The notes under the pieces are model-generated. The model had not been told where the DNA came from. It was given only the letters and a program-made list of their open reading frames with translations, and made no database searches. Of a DNA stretch of 53,065 bases, positions 41,347 through 50,687 are shown piece after piece. The position numbers and the translations under genes were made by a program. Origin of the DNA: Candidatus Obscuribacter sp. (lineage in GTDB: Bacteria; Cyanobacteriota; Vampirovibrionia; Obscuribacterales; Obscuribacteraceae); the NCBI GenBank assembly GCA_021772135.1, contig JADYXQ010000010.1, positions 1 through 53,065 of the forward strand, read 5' to 3'. Positions within the stretch are counted from its first letter, which is position 1. Each line of letters begins with the position of its first letter.

Positions 41347-44187
41347 ATGTCAAAGCTAAATCGATTTCGCCATAGCTTTTTGCCTGGAAGGGTTACCCCC
41401 TCGAAAGCCTCAGTTTCTGGCGCCTTACAAGCGGCAGCTTGTGTATTTTTGCTGACCAGTTTTCAGCCCGCTACGGCCCAGAGTGAATCGATTCAAGAAT
41501 TACTTGACAAGCGCCAGTCGGCGGCCGACGCCCGGGCTAAAGGTAATTCTGCTGCCGCAGCCCAATCTATTCAATTGTCATCAGTTAAAGGGCAGGTGTT
41601 GTCGGCGGAAGGCAATCGTCCGGTGGGCGGCGCGCAGCTTGTGCTCACTGAAGATGGCGCTGACCACAGGCGATTTGAGACAGACAGCGACGAAAATGGA
41701 TTTTTTCATTTCAATAATATTGAACCGGGCGACTGGCACATCACAACATCAGCAAAAGAAATGCTGTCGCATACGGTTTCGGTCAAACTCATTGCCGGTG
41801 AGGCCAAAGACATAGCTGTGGCCCTTGATGATTTAGAGCCCGTGGACGTTCTACGCGTGACAGGCAAGCGCAGCTTGATTCACCCTGAAAAAATCGGCAG
41901 CGAAACCAACCTTGATCATCGCTTCATTCAAGAATATAAAAGCGGCAATGACTTGCGCCAGCTGTTGGAAAGCACGCCAGGCGTCATGAATGACAGCTAC
42001 GGCAATATTATTACTCGTGGCGAACACAATGCCGTCAACTACGTTGTCGACGGTGTAGTGATTCCGGAGGCGGCAGGGGTATTACAGCAAACCCAGCCGG
42101 TCAGTCCGAGATCGCTGCAATCAGCGCAAATAGATATCGGCGGCTACGAGGCCCAGGATGGTGGCGGGCCACTGGGGGCGGTGGCACACCTGAAGACCTT
42201 GCCGATTTTAAGCAAACCCAGTTTTACCATCGGACAACAGATCGGCGGCCCCCTGGCCGGCAGTATTTTTTATAACAGCAGTGGTGCGTTCAGTCAGAAT
42301 CCGGCTCGCAAGTTAAATCGATTGCGTTTTGAATCTTCCGGATCTTTTCGCGGCTCTTCCATTCGCATCGCGCCACCGACAAAAGTCTTTGCCAATAACA
42401 ACGGCGCTGACATTAATGTGCTGGCGCGCCTTGAATATCTGCTTACTCCCCGCGACAATTTGAAGCTTACAGTAGCCATCAACGAAAGCTTTCTTGGTGT
42501 GCCCACCGCCAGGCTTTCACGGCAATTTGGCGTCAGTCAATTTCAGCAAGATCGACAAGACTATTTCACTCTCAGCTATAAGCATAAATTTGAGAAATTC
42601 TTCGACGAACTCAATTTGCATTTACTTAATGGATTTTATGGTGAGACATTTCGCTCAACCAACCGTTTTGACCCCAGCCCTAATTTCAATGCCGATCAGC
42701 CCCTGCAGTCAATTGCCGTTCATGCTAAGCGTTTCAACTACATTTTTTCCGCTCAAGGCGATCTCACCAAAACCGCTTTTAAGACTCATCATTTAAAGAC
42801 CGGGTTTCTCAGCGAAGTCAGGCCGGTGAAAACCAGCTTTGCCGCTACTTATTACAATGCCGATTACGTGGCCTCGGCCCAGGCGCAAAATGAGGCTAGC
42901 GGTCAGCTTAACGGGCTCTTAGCCAATGGCGATTTTGACGCTGCGGCTCAGGTAAACCCAAACCCGTTTCCCTATGGTGCCATGCTCAGCCCCTTCACAG
43001 GCCAGGTTGAAGGGCCTCAAATGCAGGGAAATGCCGGCAACTATAAAGGCTTTCGTTTTTTGCAAAGCGCCTTTTTGCAAGACCGCTGGAAACCAGAAAA
43101 AGGCTTTTGGAAACGCCTCACAGTAGACGCCGGCGTGCGCTTCGATTTGCAACACAGCGTCTATGGCAATGCCCTGGCCTTAGCCGGTAAGGTAGCTGAA
43201 ACGCCTGGAGTCGAACCGTTTTCGCTCAAGCCTTTCCAGGCTCAGCGCATCACGGGAGCGCAAGCGAGCGGCAGGTACGGTGTCGCCTTTGTGATCAATA
43301 AAAAGACGGTGTTGCGTGGATCATATTCTGATATTTTCACACCTACTCCAGTAGATTATTTTCTAAGTCCGATCTTGCTCAGCGGTGGTATCGTCAATGG
43401 TATCTACCAGGGCACTCCCCGCCCGCTGCAACCAACCCGCGGACGACTGGTAGATGTCAGCCTGGAGACCCAACTTTCACCGCGTCTGGTTACTCGCACC
43501 AATTTGTTTTACAAAAAACTGCGAAACTTCGGTGACTCGGGAGTGATTGGCAATTTACCGATTTATAATCGGCTCACTAATAGCGCTCAAGAAGCCTATG
43601 GTGTAGAGACACGGGTCGACCTTAAGCCCGCAAGAAATGGCTACGGTTTTAACGGCTTCTTGTCCAGTACCGTACAAGTGGCCTATCTACGCGGCACTCA
43701 CGGAGTATCCGGCGGGTTTTATGATTATCCGGAGCCTCCCCTGGCCAAATATCCCGATCATGATCGGCGCTTTCAAGGTACGGCTGGATTCGGCTACAGA
43801 GGCCGCTCAAACTGGTGGATGCTTGGTGATATTCAGACTTTGACCGGGCTGCAAAATGGTATCGATCAAGCAATTTTCGGGCCTCACGCTCTGCGCACAC
43901 CGACGCTCACCATGCTTGGTGTGAGCGGCGGCTGGCAGCTTCCGCCCAAACTGCGCAAAAAATATGCCTTTCTGCCAACCGCCATCGATGTGCGAGTTGA
44001 GAACGCATTGAACCAACGTATGCCTGCTAATTCGGGCAGTCCTTTTCAGGGCACCCGCTACACTTTGCCCTGCCGCGTTCTGGCCGGTTGTTCGTGGACT
44101 GTGGGTAAAGACAACAGCAAACTCTCCAGCCGACCAGCACAAAAGCCCGCCGTTGTGCAGGCAACAACGCAAACAAGTCATTTGTAA
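41347..44187 (+). CDS. TonB-dependent outer-membrane receptor
   Basis: This 946-residue TonB-dependent transporter is likely for an iron complex or another scarce nutrient. A signal peptide (ALQAAACVFLLTSFQPATAQ) is followed by a carboxypeptidase-regulatory-like beta domain (VKGQVLSAEGNRPVGGAQLV). The plug comes next (LRQLLESTPGVMNDSYGNIITRG and VNYVVDGVVIPE, about 195-260), then a long beta-barrel with alternating aromatic strands. The final residues (VLAGCSWTVGKDNSKLSS) extend past a barrel end. A start at ATG 41347 is preferred: the open frame begins at 41293, but the extra stretch covers a Fur-like box. It is divergent from the TonB-C lipoprotein. It is direct evidence for an outer membrane. 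Confidence 0.93.
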   Translation: MSKLNRFRHSFLPGRVTPSKASVSGALQAAACVFLLTSFQPATAQSESIQELLDKRQSAADARAKGNSAAAAQSIQLSSVKGQVLSAEGNRPVGGAQLVLTEDGADHRRFETDSDENGFFHFNNIEPGDWHITTSAKEMLSHTVSVKLIAGEAKDIAVALDDLEPVDVLRVTGKRSLIHPEKIGSETNLDHRFIQEYKSGNDLRQLLESTPGVMNDSYGNIITRGEHNAVNYVVDGVVIPEAAGVLQQTQPVSPRSLQSAQIDIGGYEAQDGGGPLGAVAHLKTLPILSKPSFTIGQQIGGPLAGSIFYNSSGAFSQNPARKLNRLRFESSGSFRGSSIRIAPPTKVFANNNGADINVLARLEYLLTPRDNLKLTVAINESFLGVPTARLSRQFGVSQFQQDRQDYFTLSYKHKFEKFFDELNLHLLNGFYGETFRSTNRFDPSPNFNADQPLQSIAVHAKRFNYIFSAQGDLTKTAFKTHHLKTGFLSEVRPVKTSFAATYYNADYVASAQAQNEASGQLNGLLANGDFDAAAQVNPNPFPYGAMLSPFTGQVEGPQMQGNAGNYKGFRFLQSAFLQDRWKPEKGFWKRLTVDAGVRFDLQHSVYGNALALAGKVAETPGVEPFSLKPFQAQRITGAQASGRYGVAFVINKKTVLRGSYSDIFTPTPVDYFLSPILLSGGIVNGIYQGTPRPLQPTRGRLVDVSLETQLSPRLVTRTNLFYKKLRNFGDSGVIGNLPIYNRLTNSAQEAYGVETRVDLKPARNGYGFNGFLSSTVQVAYLRGTHGVSGGFYDYPEPPLAKYPDHDRRFQGTAGFGYRGRSNWWMLGDIQTLTGLQNGIDQAIFGPHALRTPTLTMLGVSGGWQLPPKLRKKYAFLPTAIDVRVENALNQRMPANSGSPFQGTRYTLPCRVLAGCSWTVGKDNSKLSSRPAQKPAVVQATTQTSHL

Positions 44188-44511
44188 AGACACTCGAATG
44201 ACGCGAGAGCAGTGAGCGCTCTTTTTTGTTGATCCTACGAAATTTGAGTATATTCCGCCCGTTAAGCCTTGCCCCGGCGCCCTAGCCCCTGGTAGTCAAG
44301 AGTATCGCTCTATATACTCCACACCCGTGCACTAAGCCTAAGCAATTTAAACCAACAGCATTTCCGCGCTACTTAAAGCAGACAACTTTGTTGTTTGTTA
44401 GTAGGCCGGTCAATTGTATTGCGCTTGTGCACTGGGTTCGAGCAAGATGAGTCAATTGGCGTTCGATACTCTTTCGGGCGTTTTCAAACAAACATTTTAA
44501 ATCAAAGAACT
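44188..44511. other. Intergenic region with weak terminator
   Basis: A short hairpin AGAGC/GCTCT followed by TTTTTT lies at 44206-44228 and is the probable terminator of the receptor gene. The remaining 280 bp presumably hold the promoter of the membrane-protein gene; nothing else is visible. Confidence 0.4.
44206..44228 (+). terminator. Possible intrinsic terminator of the receptor gene
   Basis: Short 5-bp stem AGAGC/GCTCT with 7-nt loop, followed by TTTTT. The stem is weak but the position, 20 bp after the receptor stop, is as expected. Confidence 0.45.
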
Positions 44512-46356
44512 ATGCTTTTCGACTTGCATTACTGGCCCCTGGCCCTTCTATTCGCCGCAATCTCTGCTTTGCTTTCTGGTTACCTTGGTTATCTTGCTCC
44601 GCTTAGCGCCAAGAAACCAAAAAACTCATGGGATGGAGAAGAAAAATCTGTGGCTCGTCTAGCTGCAATTCTTGCCTTCATTATTGCCCTGGTTGTTGAG
44701 CGCATCTGCTTTTATTACATGCAGCCCGCACTGACCGGCAGCTTTGGCGGATATTTCACACCTTTGTTTTTTGCCGTCCTGGTGGCTGTTCCTGTGGGTT
44801 TGATTTACGCGGGCGGACGCAAAAGTGCAATTTTGCGGGCGGCTTTGTTCGTGTCGATTTTGTTTGGCGTACCGATTTTGCAAACCACATGGAACACTGT
44901 CGGCCCCTATAACGCCAAGCGTTTCGCCACTCTGCCCAACATCACTGTCGCCAAAGTAACCGACATCATTCCGCCCACCGACGAGCAGCACATTGTGCAG
45001 GTAACTCCGAAAATGGCTGAATTAAAAGCACGCACAGTGGTATCAAGCAAAGGCAACTACAGCACCCGCTATTCGGTGGGCAACCTCACTCTGCAGGCCA
45101 TTAATCGCCACCGTTACTATGCCGCTCCCCTGGTGCCCACCAATAACAACGACAGTTACTGGACACCGCTTTTCGGCACACGCAGCGAAAGCCCGGGGTT
45201 TGTACTGGTTGATGCTGAAGACAAAGAAGCGCCGGCGCAGTTGCGTGATGGATTTCATATCACTCTTTTTGAAGACGGTAACTTTTGCATGAATCTTGAG
45301 CGTTACGCTTATCAGCAAGGTTACAAAAACGGTCAATTGGAGAACGCAACTTTCGAAGTAGACAACAACTTTCAGCCGCATTGGAGCATCACTTACATTA
45401 CTCCGGCTTATGGCGACATCGTCGGTCAAAAAATCTCCAAAGTTTTGCTCATCGATGTAGCTACCGCCGAGCCCAAGCTCACTGCCTACAATCAAGGCGA
45501 TTCGGTGATCAAATGGGTTGACCGCGTTGTGTCCGCCGACCTGGTGAAAGAGTATGCCGAAGATTGGGGCAAGTATGGCCAGCCGTATTCGCAGACCGGA
45601 TTTGGGGCCTGGTTCAAAGTTTTTCTCGGTATTTCTAAGCAAGACAGAATGCAACCGGCTGAAGGCGATGAAGGGCTTCTGCTCTCATACACCAAAGATG
45701 AGCACAGCATTTTTGTCGTACCGATGACTTCGGCCAGTTCATCAGACCATGGTGTGATAGGCGTTCTGGCATTTGAGACCGACCAGAATAAAGCGGTGTT
45801 CTATCCCGGCCTGCGCGGATTCAATCACGGCGGCAGTGTCGTAGAAACCATGTTTGGAGCCAAAGAAAACGGCTTTCAGAAATATGACGTGGAGAATCTT
45901 GAGCTTTACAACATCTACGGCCATCTCACCTGGGTTGCGATTTACACCAGAAGCCAATCGCTTGGCTCTACCGGTGGTGCCATTGGTTTTATGGACGCCA
46001 AGTCGCAAGAAGTCTCTGACGTAGCTTATGGCTCAGATTTGCCCACAGCTTTGCGCGAATATGCGGTGAAGCTGGCTCAGGGATCAGGCGGAATGCAGGC
46101 AACGCAGAATAATGAGATCGTAGAATTCGACGGTGCTATCTGGCGTATCGCCATTAGCGGTAGCTCGTGGCGCTTTCAACTGGTGGGCGACTCGCAGTAC
46201 TATGATGCCACCACTCAGGTTTTCCCTGGTACACCCCTGTTGCGCGACGGTGACCACGTCAGCGGTACGTTTATGGACACTCACCAAGCGCAAGTCTCCG
46301 TGCGCGAGTTAAGACTTGTTTCGCCCGGCGCCGAAGAAAAACCGGCTAAGAAATAA
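44512..46356 (+). CDS. Large membrane protein of unknown function
   Basis: This 614-residue protein starts at ATG 44512 (MLFDLHYWPLALLFAAISAL). The frame extends back to 44395, but the hydrophobic N-terminus fits the later start. Four hydrophobic segments lie in the first about 150 residues (LLFAAISALLSGYLGYLA, LAAILAFIIALVVERICFYY, FFAVLVAVPVGLIYAGG and AALFVSILFGVPILQTTW). About 460 residues of mostly beta sequence follow, with GYKNGQLENATFEVDNNFQP, HWSITYITPAYGDIVGQKIS and FKVFLGISKQDRMQPAEGDE, probably outside the cytoplasm. I do not recognise the family. It is a single gene with its own terminator-like hairpin downstream. A periplasmic or surface role is the best guess. Confidence 0.8.
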   Translation: MLFDLHYWPLALLFAAISALLSGYLGYLAPLSAKKPKNSWDGEEKSVARLAAILAFIIALVVERICFYYMQPALTGSFGGYFTPLFFAVLVAVPVGLIYAGGRKSAILRAALFVSILFGVPILQTTWNTVGPYNAKRFATLPNITVAKVTDIIPPTDEQHIVQVTPKMAELKARTVVSSKGNYSTRYSVGNLTLQAINRHRYYAAPLVPTNNNDSYWTPLFGTRSESPGFVLVDAEDKEAPAQLRDGFHITLFEDGNFCMNLERYAYQQGYKNGQLENATFEVDNNFQPHWSITYITPAYGDIVGQKISKVLLIDVATAEPKLTAYNQGDSVIKWVDRVVSADLVKEYAEDWGKYGQPYSQTGFGAWFKVFLGISKQDRMQPAEGDEGLLLSYTKDEHSIFVVPMTSASSSDHGVIGVLAFETDQNKAVFYPGLRGFNHGGSVVETMFGAKENGFQKYDVENLELYNIYGHLTWVAIYTRSQSLGSTGGAIGFMDAKSQEVSDVAYGSDLPTALREYAVKLAQGSGGMQATQNNEIVEFDGAIWRIAISGSSWRFQLVGDSQYYDATTQVFPGTPLLRDGDHVSGTFMDTHQAQVSVRELRLVSPGAEEKPAKK

Positions 46357-46389
46357 CGAGGAGATCTGGCTGCGATTAGCTGATTAGTG

Positions 46390-46420
46390 AGTGGGAGGAC
46401 AATGTCCTCTCACTTATTTT
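46390..46420 (+). terminator. Intrinsic terminator-like hairpin
   Basis: An 11-bp stem AGTGGGAGGAC/GTCCTCTCACT (one G-U pair, loop AAT) is followed by TATTTTC. It ends the large membrane-protein transcript and lies just before the Cys-cluster gene. Confidence 0.8.
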
Positions 46421-46472
46421 CATTCTGGATACTAAACAACTTTTATTTTTTTCAAAAAACAGCATTTACCCT

Positions 46473-47552
46473 ATGCACAAGAATATCTATCAGAACATCC
46501 TGGCATTTTTTTCTACAGCTTCCAAACTGGCTGCTACCCCGGAGATTGTCGGTCAACTCTGCCCGCATCTAAGCAAAGCAGAAGTTAAAGCGATTATCGC
46601 GAAGGCCGAGCGCGAAAAGTGCAGTTATTACTTCGCCATGCCGCCGCTTTTAATTGACAATGTGGTCGGCGTGGCCTGCATTGAACCCGCCAGCAAGGAC
46701 GGAAGTGAGCCGCAGGTGGCAAGCATCTCTTTTGTCTTCGCGCAAAAAGTCACTCCAAAAAGCGTGCGCTATTCCAAACGAGCTCTTAATTTTGCTCGTC
46801 GATACTGGGGTGATTCACTAGTCACAGACAAATCTAAGTCGTATGTCACCATATGCGTGAAGGATCCCACAAAGCTTGATGATAATGGTTCTGCAACTAC
46901 GACCACTTGCGTGCATTTCACAACGGCACGGAACTGGCAAGATCTGCTTGCTGACCATTCGGCACCACAAAGTCAGCTGATTAACAACAGCATTTTGCAC
47001 ATCACCAGTGTCGCGGCGCTAGCGATGGAATTGGGAAACGAGGGAGGCTGCTATGGTAATGATTGTTGTTGTGCTCATTGCGGCGGCGGTTTATTTTTGA
47101 CGGTATGCACCGCTTGCAACCATAACTTTGAAGATGACGGCTGGAGCTGCGGTTGGAACACACCCTTGCCGGAAAAGATCGTTAGTTACCTGGTGCAACA
47201 CGGTCATCAATTCGCCATCGATCCGGCCGTTGCTCGCCACTTCGAAGCGGCAAAGTGGTCTCAGAGTCAGTCAATTCGCATTCAAGAGGAACAAGCTCAG
47301 CGCATTATTGACCTCAAGCGACAATTAGAACTGGCGACCGCTCAGCTCACTTCCGCAAGTGAGCAAGAGCGCAAAGCAAAAGTTCAGATCTACCAGATCA
47401 GTGAGCTGCTCCACAGATTGAGCGACGACGCCAAGGACGACGCCGAACTGCGGCAAAAGCGTGTAGCTGCAGCAAGAAGAAACAGCAACAGAGAATTAAT
47501 CAAATCACGCAAGGAAGCCAAGAAGCCCAAAAAAGCCGAAAGGCCAAGCTGA
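46473..47552 (+). CDS. Cysteine-cluster protein of unknown function (intact tandem copy)
   Basis: This 359-residue protein has three parts. An N-terminal helical region is first (NILAFFSTASKLAATPEIVG, HLSKAEVKAIIAKAEREKC), then a middle domain. A dense Cys cluster follows (about residues 193-228: CYGNDCCCAHCGGGLFLTVC, TACNHNFEDDGWSC) suitable for one or two zinc sites. Last are ELVQHGH-type helices and a coiled-coil basic tail (QRIIDLKRQLELATAQLTSA, ending KEAKKPKKAERPS). The family is unknown; the Cys cluster and basic tail suggest nucleic-acid or protein binding. A decayed second copy starts 103 bp downstream, so this is a tandem duplication. The N-terminal coding region contains a run of seven T (46506-46512). 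Confidence 0.8.
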   Translation: MHKNIYQNILAFFSTASKLAATPEIVGQLCPHLSKAEVKAIIAKAEREKCSYYFAMPPLLIDNVVGVACIEPASKDGSEPQVASISFVFAQKVTPKSVRYSKRALNFARRYWGDSLVTDKSKSYVTICVKDPTKLDDNGSATTTTCVHFTTARNWQDLLADHSAPQSQLINNSILHITSVAALAMELGNEGGCYGNDCCCAHCGGGLFLTVCTACNHNFEDDGWSCGWNTPLPEKIVSYLVQHGHQFAIDPAVARHFEAAKWSQSQSIRIQEEQAQRIIDLKRQLELATAQLTSASEQERKAKVQIYQISELLHRLSDDAKDDAELRQKRVAAARRNSNRELIKSRKEAKKPKKAERPS

Positions 47553-47654
47553 CTAATCCGGCTATAACCGGCTTGTCGTAAAGCCTTGCCTTCTAAGTCG
47601 AGAAACTTAATTCGATTCACCAAACAATATTTTCAACAAATCAATTTTTATTCT

Positions 47655-48241
47655 ATGAACAAGAGTGTCTATCAAAACGTTTTGGCATTTTTTTTCTACA
47701 GCGCGCGACCTTGCCGCGACTCCGGAGATTGTTGGTCAACTTTGCCCACATCTGAGCCAAGCGGAAGTCAAAGAAATTATCGAGGAAGCTAAGAGTAAAA
47801 AATCCAGCTATTTTTTTGCCGCGCCACCAATTCTTACCGATGAAGTTGTGGGGGTGGCGGGTATCCACTCCACCAACAGTGATAATGAACTGGGGAATGC
47901 GGTGTACGTCTCGTTTAATTTGCTCGCCGCCACTGGGGTGATTCACTGATACCTGACCAGTCAGCGTCGTCGGCAGCGATCATTTTGCCGCATCCCACCA
48001 GGCTAAGATCAAGGCCACCCTGTAATCGTTCTTTTCGGCTGGAATAGTTGTCCCAATGCCTGCAAAAATTGCAGACGACCTTGTGCAGCATGGCTATAAG
48101 TTTGCTATTGATCCGAAATTAGCGCGAGAGCTGGAAGAGGCAGAGTGGAAAGCGATCAAAGCTGCGTTGGAAAAAGCTACACAGGATGTTTTTATTGAGC
48201 AAGCCTGGAGGAAAAGATCGCTAAGGAATCTATTTCCTTAA
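47655..48241 (+). pseudogene. Decayed tandem copy of the Cys-cluster gene
   Basis: Starting at ATG 47655 (MNKSVYQNVLAFF) the gene follows its upstream neighbour closely. It changes frame at a run of eight T (47688-47695) where the intact copy has seven. The other frame then reads STARDLAATPEIVGQLCPHL and EVKEIIEEAKSKKSSYFFAA, and stops at 47949. From 48056 homology resumes as KIADDLVQHGYKFAIDPKLA. The Cys cluster and middle domain are absent, so this is a remnant with an internal deletion. Confidence 0.85.
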
Positions 48242-48352
48242 ACAACGGCTTATGGAGATGTTAAAAGCAAACCTCTGTGGTGTGCTTGCTCCTTATCCAA
48301 TTCATTCGTGCTCACTCATAGTCATTCATTCACAACATAAACACAACCACAC

Positions 48353-48511
48353 ATGAATAACAACAACGCAGCGTTCGACGGACTTTGTGTCGGCTTGCTA
48401 ATTAATTGCTTGCTCGAACGCATTTTTGACGTCCATATCGTCTCCAATACCACGGCTGTGATCATCGGCGGGTTGATAGGCCTCATTGTGAGCTGCTTAC
48501 CAAAAATGTGA
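48353..48511 (+). CDS. 52-residue small membrane protein
   Basis: ATG at 48353 opens 52 codons (MNNNNAAFDGLCVGLLINCL, then a C-terminal helix NTTAVIIGGLIGLIVSCL). Two hydrophobic segments are likely. The ribosome site is weak, but a terminator follows 50 bp after the stop, so a real small gene is plausible. Function unknown. Confidence 0.5.
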   Translation: MNNNNAAFDGLCVGLLINCLLERIFDVHIVSNTTAVIIGGLIGLIVSCLPKM

Positions 48512-48560
48512 AAGCGATGAGTAAACAAAAATTGGCGAAATCGAATTCAATCATCAAAAA

Positions 48561-48588
48561 CAGGGGCCCACTCTGGGGCCCTGTTTTT
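48561..48588 (+). terminator. Intrinsic terminator
   Basis: CAGGGGCCC/GGGGCCCTG stem with one internal mismatch and an ACTCT-type loop, followed by TTTTTG. Confidence 0.9.
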
Positions 48589-48689
48589 GATCCTGTTCTA
48601 TTCATTCATATAGTATAGCTCCGCTATCAGATCGGGCCCTCAGCTGTTCAGCCCTTGGCACTGAAATCTGCCAGTGATAACATGGCGCG

Positions 48690-50687
48690 GTGAAAGCAAA
48701 TACGGCGCAATCGCCTGACATCAGTGAAAATGGCCAGGACAAGACGCTGGTGAAATTCGCTCACGGATTTACCCCCTGGCTTATTCTGGCTTGCGTTTGT
48801 TTTGGACTCTATTGCAATAGTCTCGGTAGCTGGGCCTTTATGGATCCCGGCGAGACGTACTATTCTGAAGCGGCAAGGGAAATGATCGAAAGCGGCGAGT
48901 ATATCGTGCCGCACTTGAACTATCAGGTTTATTTCTCCAAGCCGATTTTGACTTTTTGGATTACTGCCGCATCGTATTTGTTATTTGGTGTCAGCGAGTT
49001 TTCTGCCCGTCTGCCGTTTGGACTATTGGCCACACTGCTTGTATTTGCCACTTATTATGTCACCAGGATAATAGCCGGCAAGGGCGCTGCACTTCTGGCG
49101 GGATTAATTTGTGCCAGCGCACCGCTCCTGGTGGCGCATACTAAATTTTCTTGTATCGATATTGTCTTTACTACTTTCCTCAATTTAGGCGCTTACGCTT
49201 TTATTCTCAGTGTTTTTGCCGGTAAGCGTCTCTGGTGGCTTGTGCTCTGGGGCTCGCTTGGTCTCGGCATGCTGACGAAGGGCCCGGCCGCACTGCTGAT
49301 TTTTGCCATCGGCACCACTTTGTATTTGCTGCTCTCCAAGCCGGGTCTGGCGCGGCTGTGGTTCTGGTTCAAAAGCACGAAGCCCATATTCGGCATTCCG
49401 CTTTTTTTTGCTCTGGTGGTTCCATGGTATTTCATGGTCTGGAAAGCCACTAAGGGTCTCTTTCTTGAAGTCTTCTTCGTTTACGAAAACCTGGCCAGGT
49501 TTCAAGGCAAAACCAATATGCACCGGCATAATTTGTTTTATTTTGTCAGTGTTCTCGCTTACGGCATCGCTCCGTGGTTTTTGATGCTGCCCCAGACACT
49601 TAAAATGACTTTCTTTCAGCCGATAGCTAATATCTGGCTTGGCGGAAAAAGACTGTCGTACAAGTCTACTTATCGGCCCTACGCTAAAGATATGAAGGCT
49701 AAAGAACCGGTTGGCGATGACGAAACTTATCGGGTAGAATATCTCAACGAAAAGCTGTTGCTGGAGCGTTCAATTTTTTATCTGGCATCATGGACGGTGG
49801 CGGTATTTGTTTTCTTCAGCGTCTCTAAGACCCAGCTTGATACTTACGCTATGCCCCTCATCGCCCCGCTTTCAGTATTGATGGCAATATCAATGCTCAG
49901 TCTGGCAGGCAGTAAAAAAGAAGGTGAGGCTGCTGCAGTCGAGGAGAAATTTGATCTTGAAGATCAAGAAAAATGGGATCGGCTCTGGCTTACAATTGTG
50001 CTCTGGCTAATTTGTCTTTTTTCTTTCGGCGCCGCCCTGACTTTGCCTGTGCTTGCTTTTGGCATTGAAACAGCCACAGGCAGTCAGCGCATCGGCCTGG
50101 CCATTGGCGGCTTGATTACCTTGCTGGGTGCAGCGGCACAATTGCGGCAACTACTCAAGAAGCAGCTGCAGAGCGAACTGTTAACTGCCGCCCTCACTAT
50201 TTGCGTTTTAGTCGCCTATGTACATCCGATTGCTCTGCAAATATATGCGCGCACCAAACAAGATGAGATGGTTAAACTAGCGGGCTACTTGCCTGATAAT
50301 CACGAAGAGATAGCTTTATACGGCCCCTTCAAGCCGTCCTTGATTTACTATCTGAAGCGCCCCATAGACACGTTTTCTTCGCTGGGTCAGTTTGTGGTGG
50401 GCAGAACAGCATCTGGACGTAAGCAACTTGTTTTTGGTGATGACGCACACATGAAAGATTTCGAGCGCCGGCCCGACCTCAAACTTACTATTCTCTATCG
50501 CGAAGGGAAGTGGGCCATTTATGAACTAACCAATGGCTATGCCGCGCGACCGCGCTCACTGGAAGAAAGTTTTAAAATGATTTTGAAAGCAGGACAGTCG
50601 CTTTCAGCAACTAATCAATTTGGACCATTGACTGTACCGCTAGGGGGCGGCGACGCTGACTGGTACAAAGAGAAAAAAGTTCGTTAG
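48690..50687 (+). CDS. ArnT/PMT-type membrane glycosyltransferase
   Basis: This 665-residue multi-pass enzyme uses lipid-linked sugars to glycosylate an envelope acceptor (lipid A-type or protein). The N-terminus after a 25-residue soluble head has FTPWLILACVCFGLYCNSLG, then the first periplasmic loop MDPGETYYSEAAREMIESGE and PHLNYQVYFSKPILTFW. That is the GT83/PMT pattern with the conserved acidic residue before Y and the FSKPILTFW segment. About 12 membrane segments follow, then a soluble C-terminal domain (about 510-665, with KLAGYLPDNHEEIALYGPF). The start is GTG at 48690. The acceptor and donor cannot be read from sequence. Its end overlaps the stop of the convergent PaaI-like gene by four bases. 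Confidence 0.9.
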   Translation: MKANTAQSPDISENGQDKTLVKFAHGFTPWLILACVCFGLYCNSLGSWAFMDPGETYYSEAAREMIESGEYIVPHLNYQVYFSKPILTFWITAASYLLFGVSEFSARLPFGLLATLLVFATYYVTRIIAGKGAALLAGLICASAPLLVAHTKFSCIDIVFTTFLNLGAYAFILSVFAGKRLWWLVLWGSLGLGMLTKGPAALLIFAIGTTLYLLLSKPGLARLWFWFKSTKPIFGIPLFFALVVPWYFMVWKATKGLFLEVFFVYENLARFQGKTNMHRHNLFYFVSVLAYGIAPWFLMLPQTLKMTFFQPIANIWLGGKRLSYKSTYRPYAKDMKAKEPVGDDETYRVEYLNEKLLLERSIFYLASWTVAVFVFFSVSKTQLDTYAMPLIAPLSVLMAISMLSLAGSKKEGEAAAVEEKFDLEDQEKWDRLWLTIVLWLICLFSFGAALTLPVLAFGIETATGSQRIGLAIGGLITLLGAAAQLRQLLKKQLQSELLTAALTICVLVAYVHPIALQIYARTKQDEMVKLAGYLPDNHEEIALYGPFKPSLIYYLKRPIDTFSSLGQFVVGRTASGRKQLVFGDDAHMKDFERRPDLKLTILYREGKWAIYELTNGYAARPRSLEESFKMILKAGQSLSATNQFGPLTVPLGGGDADWYKEKKVR

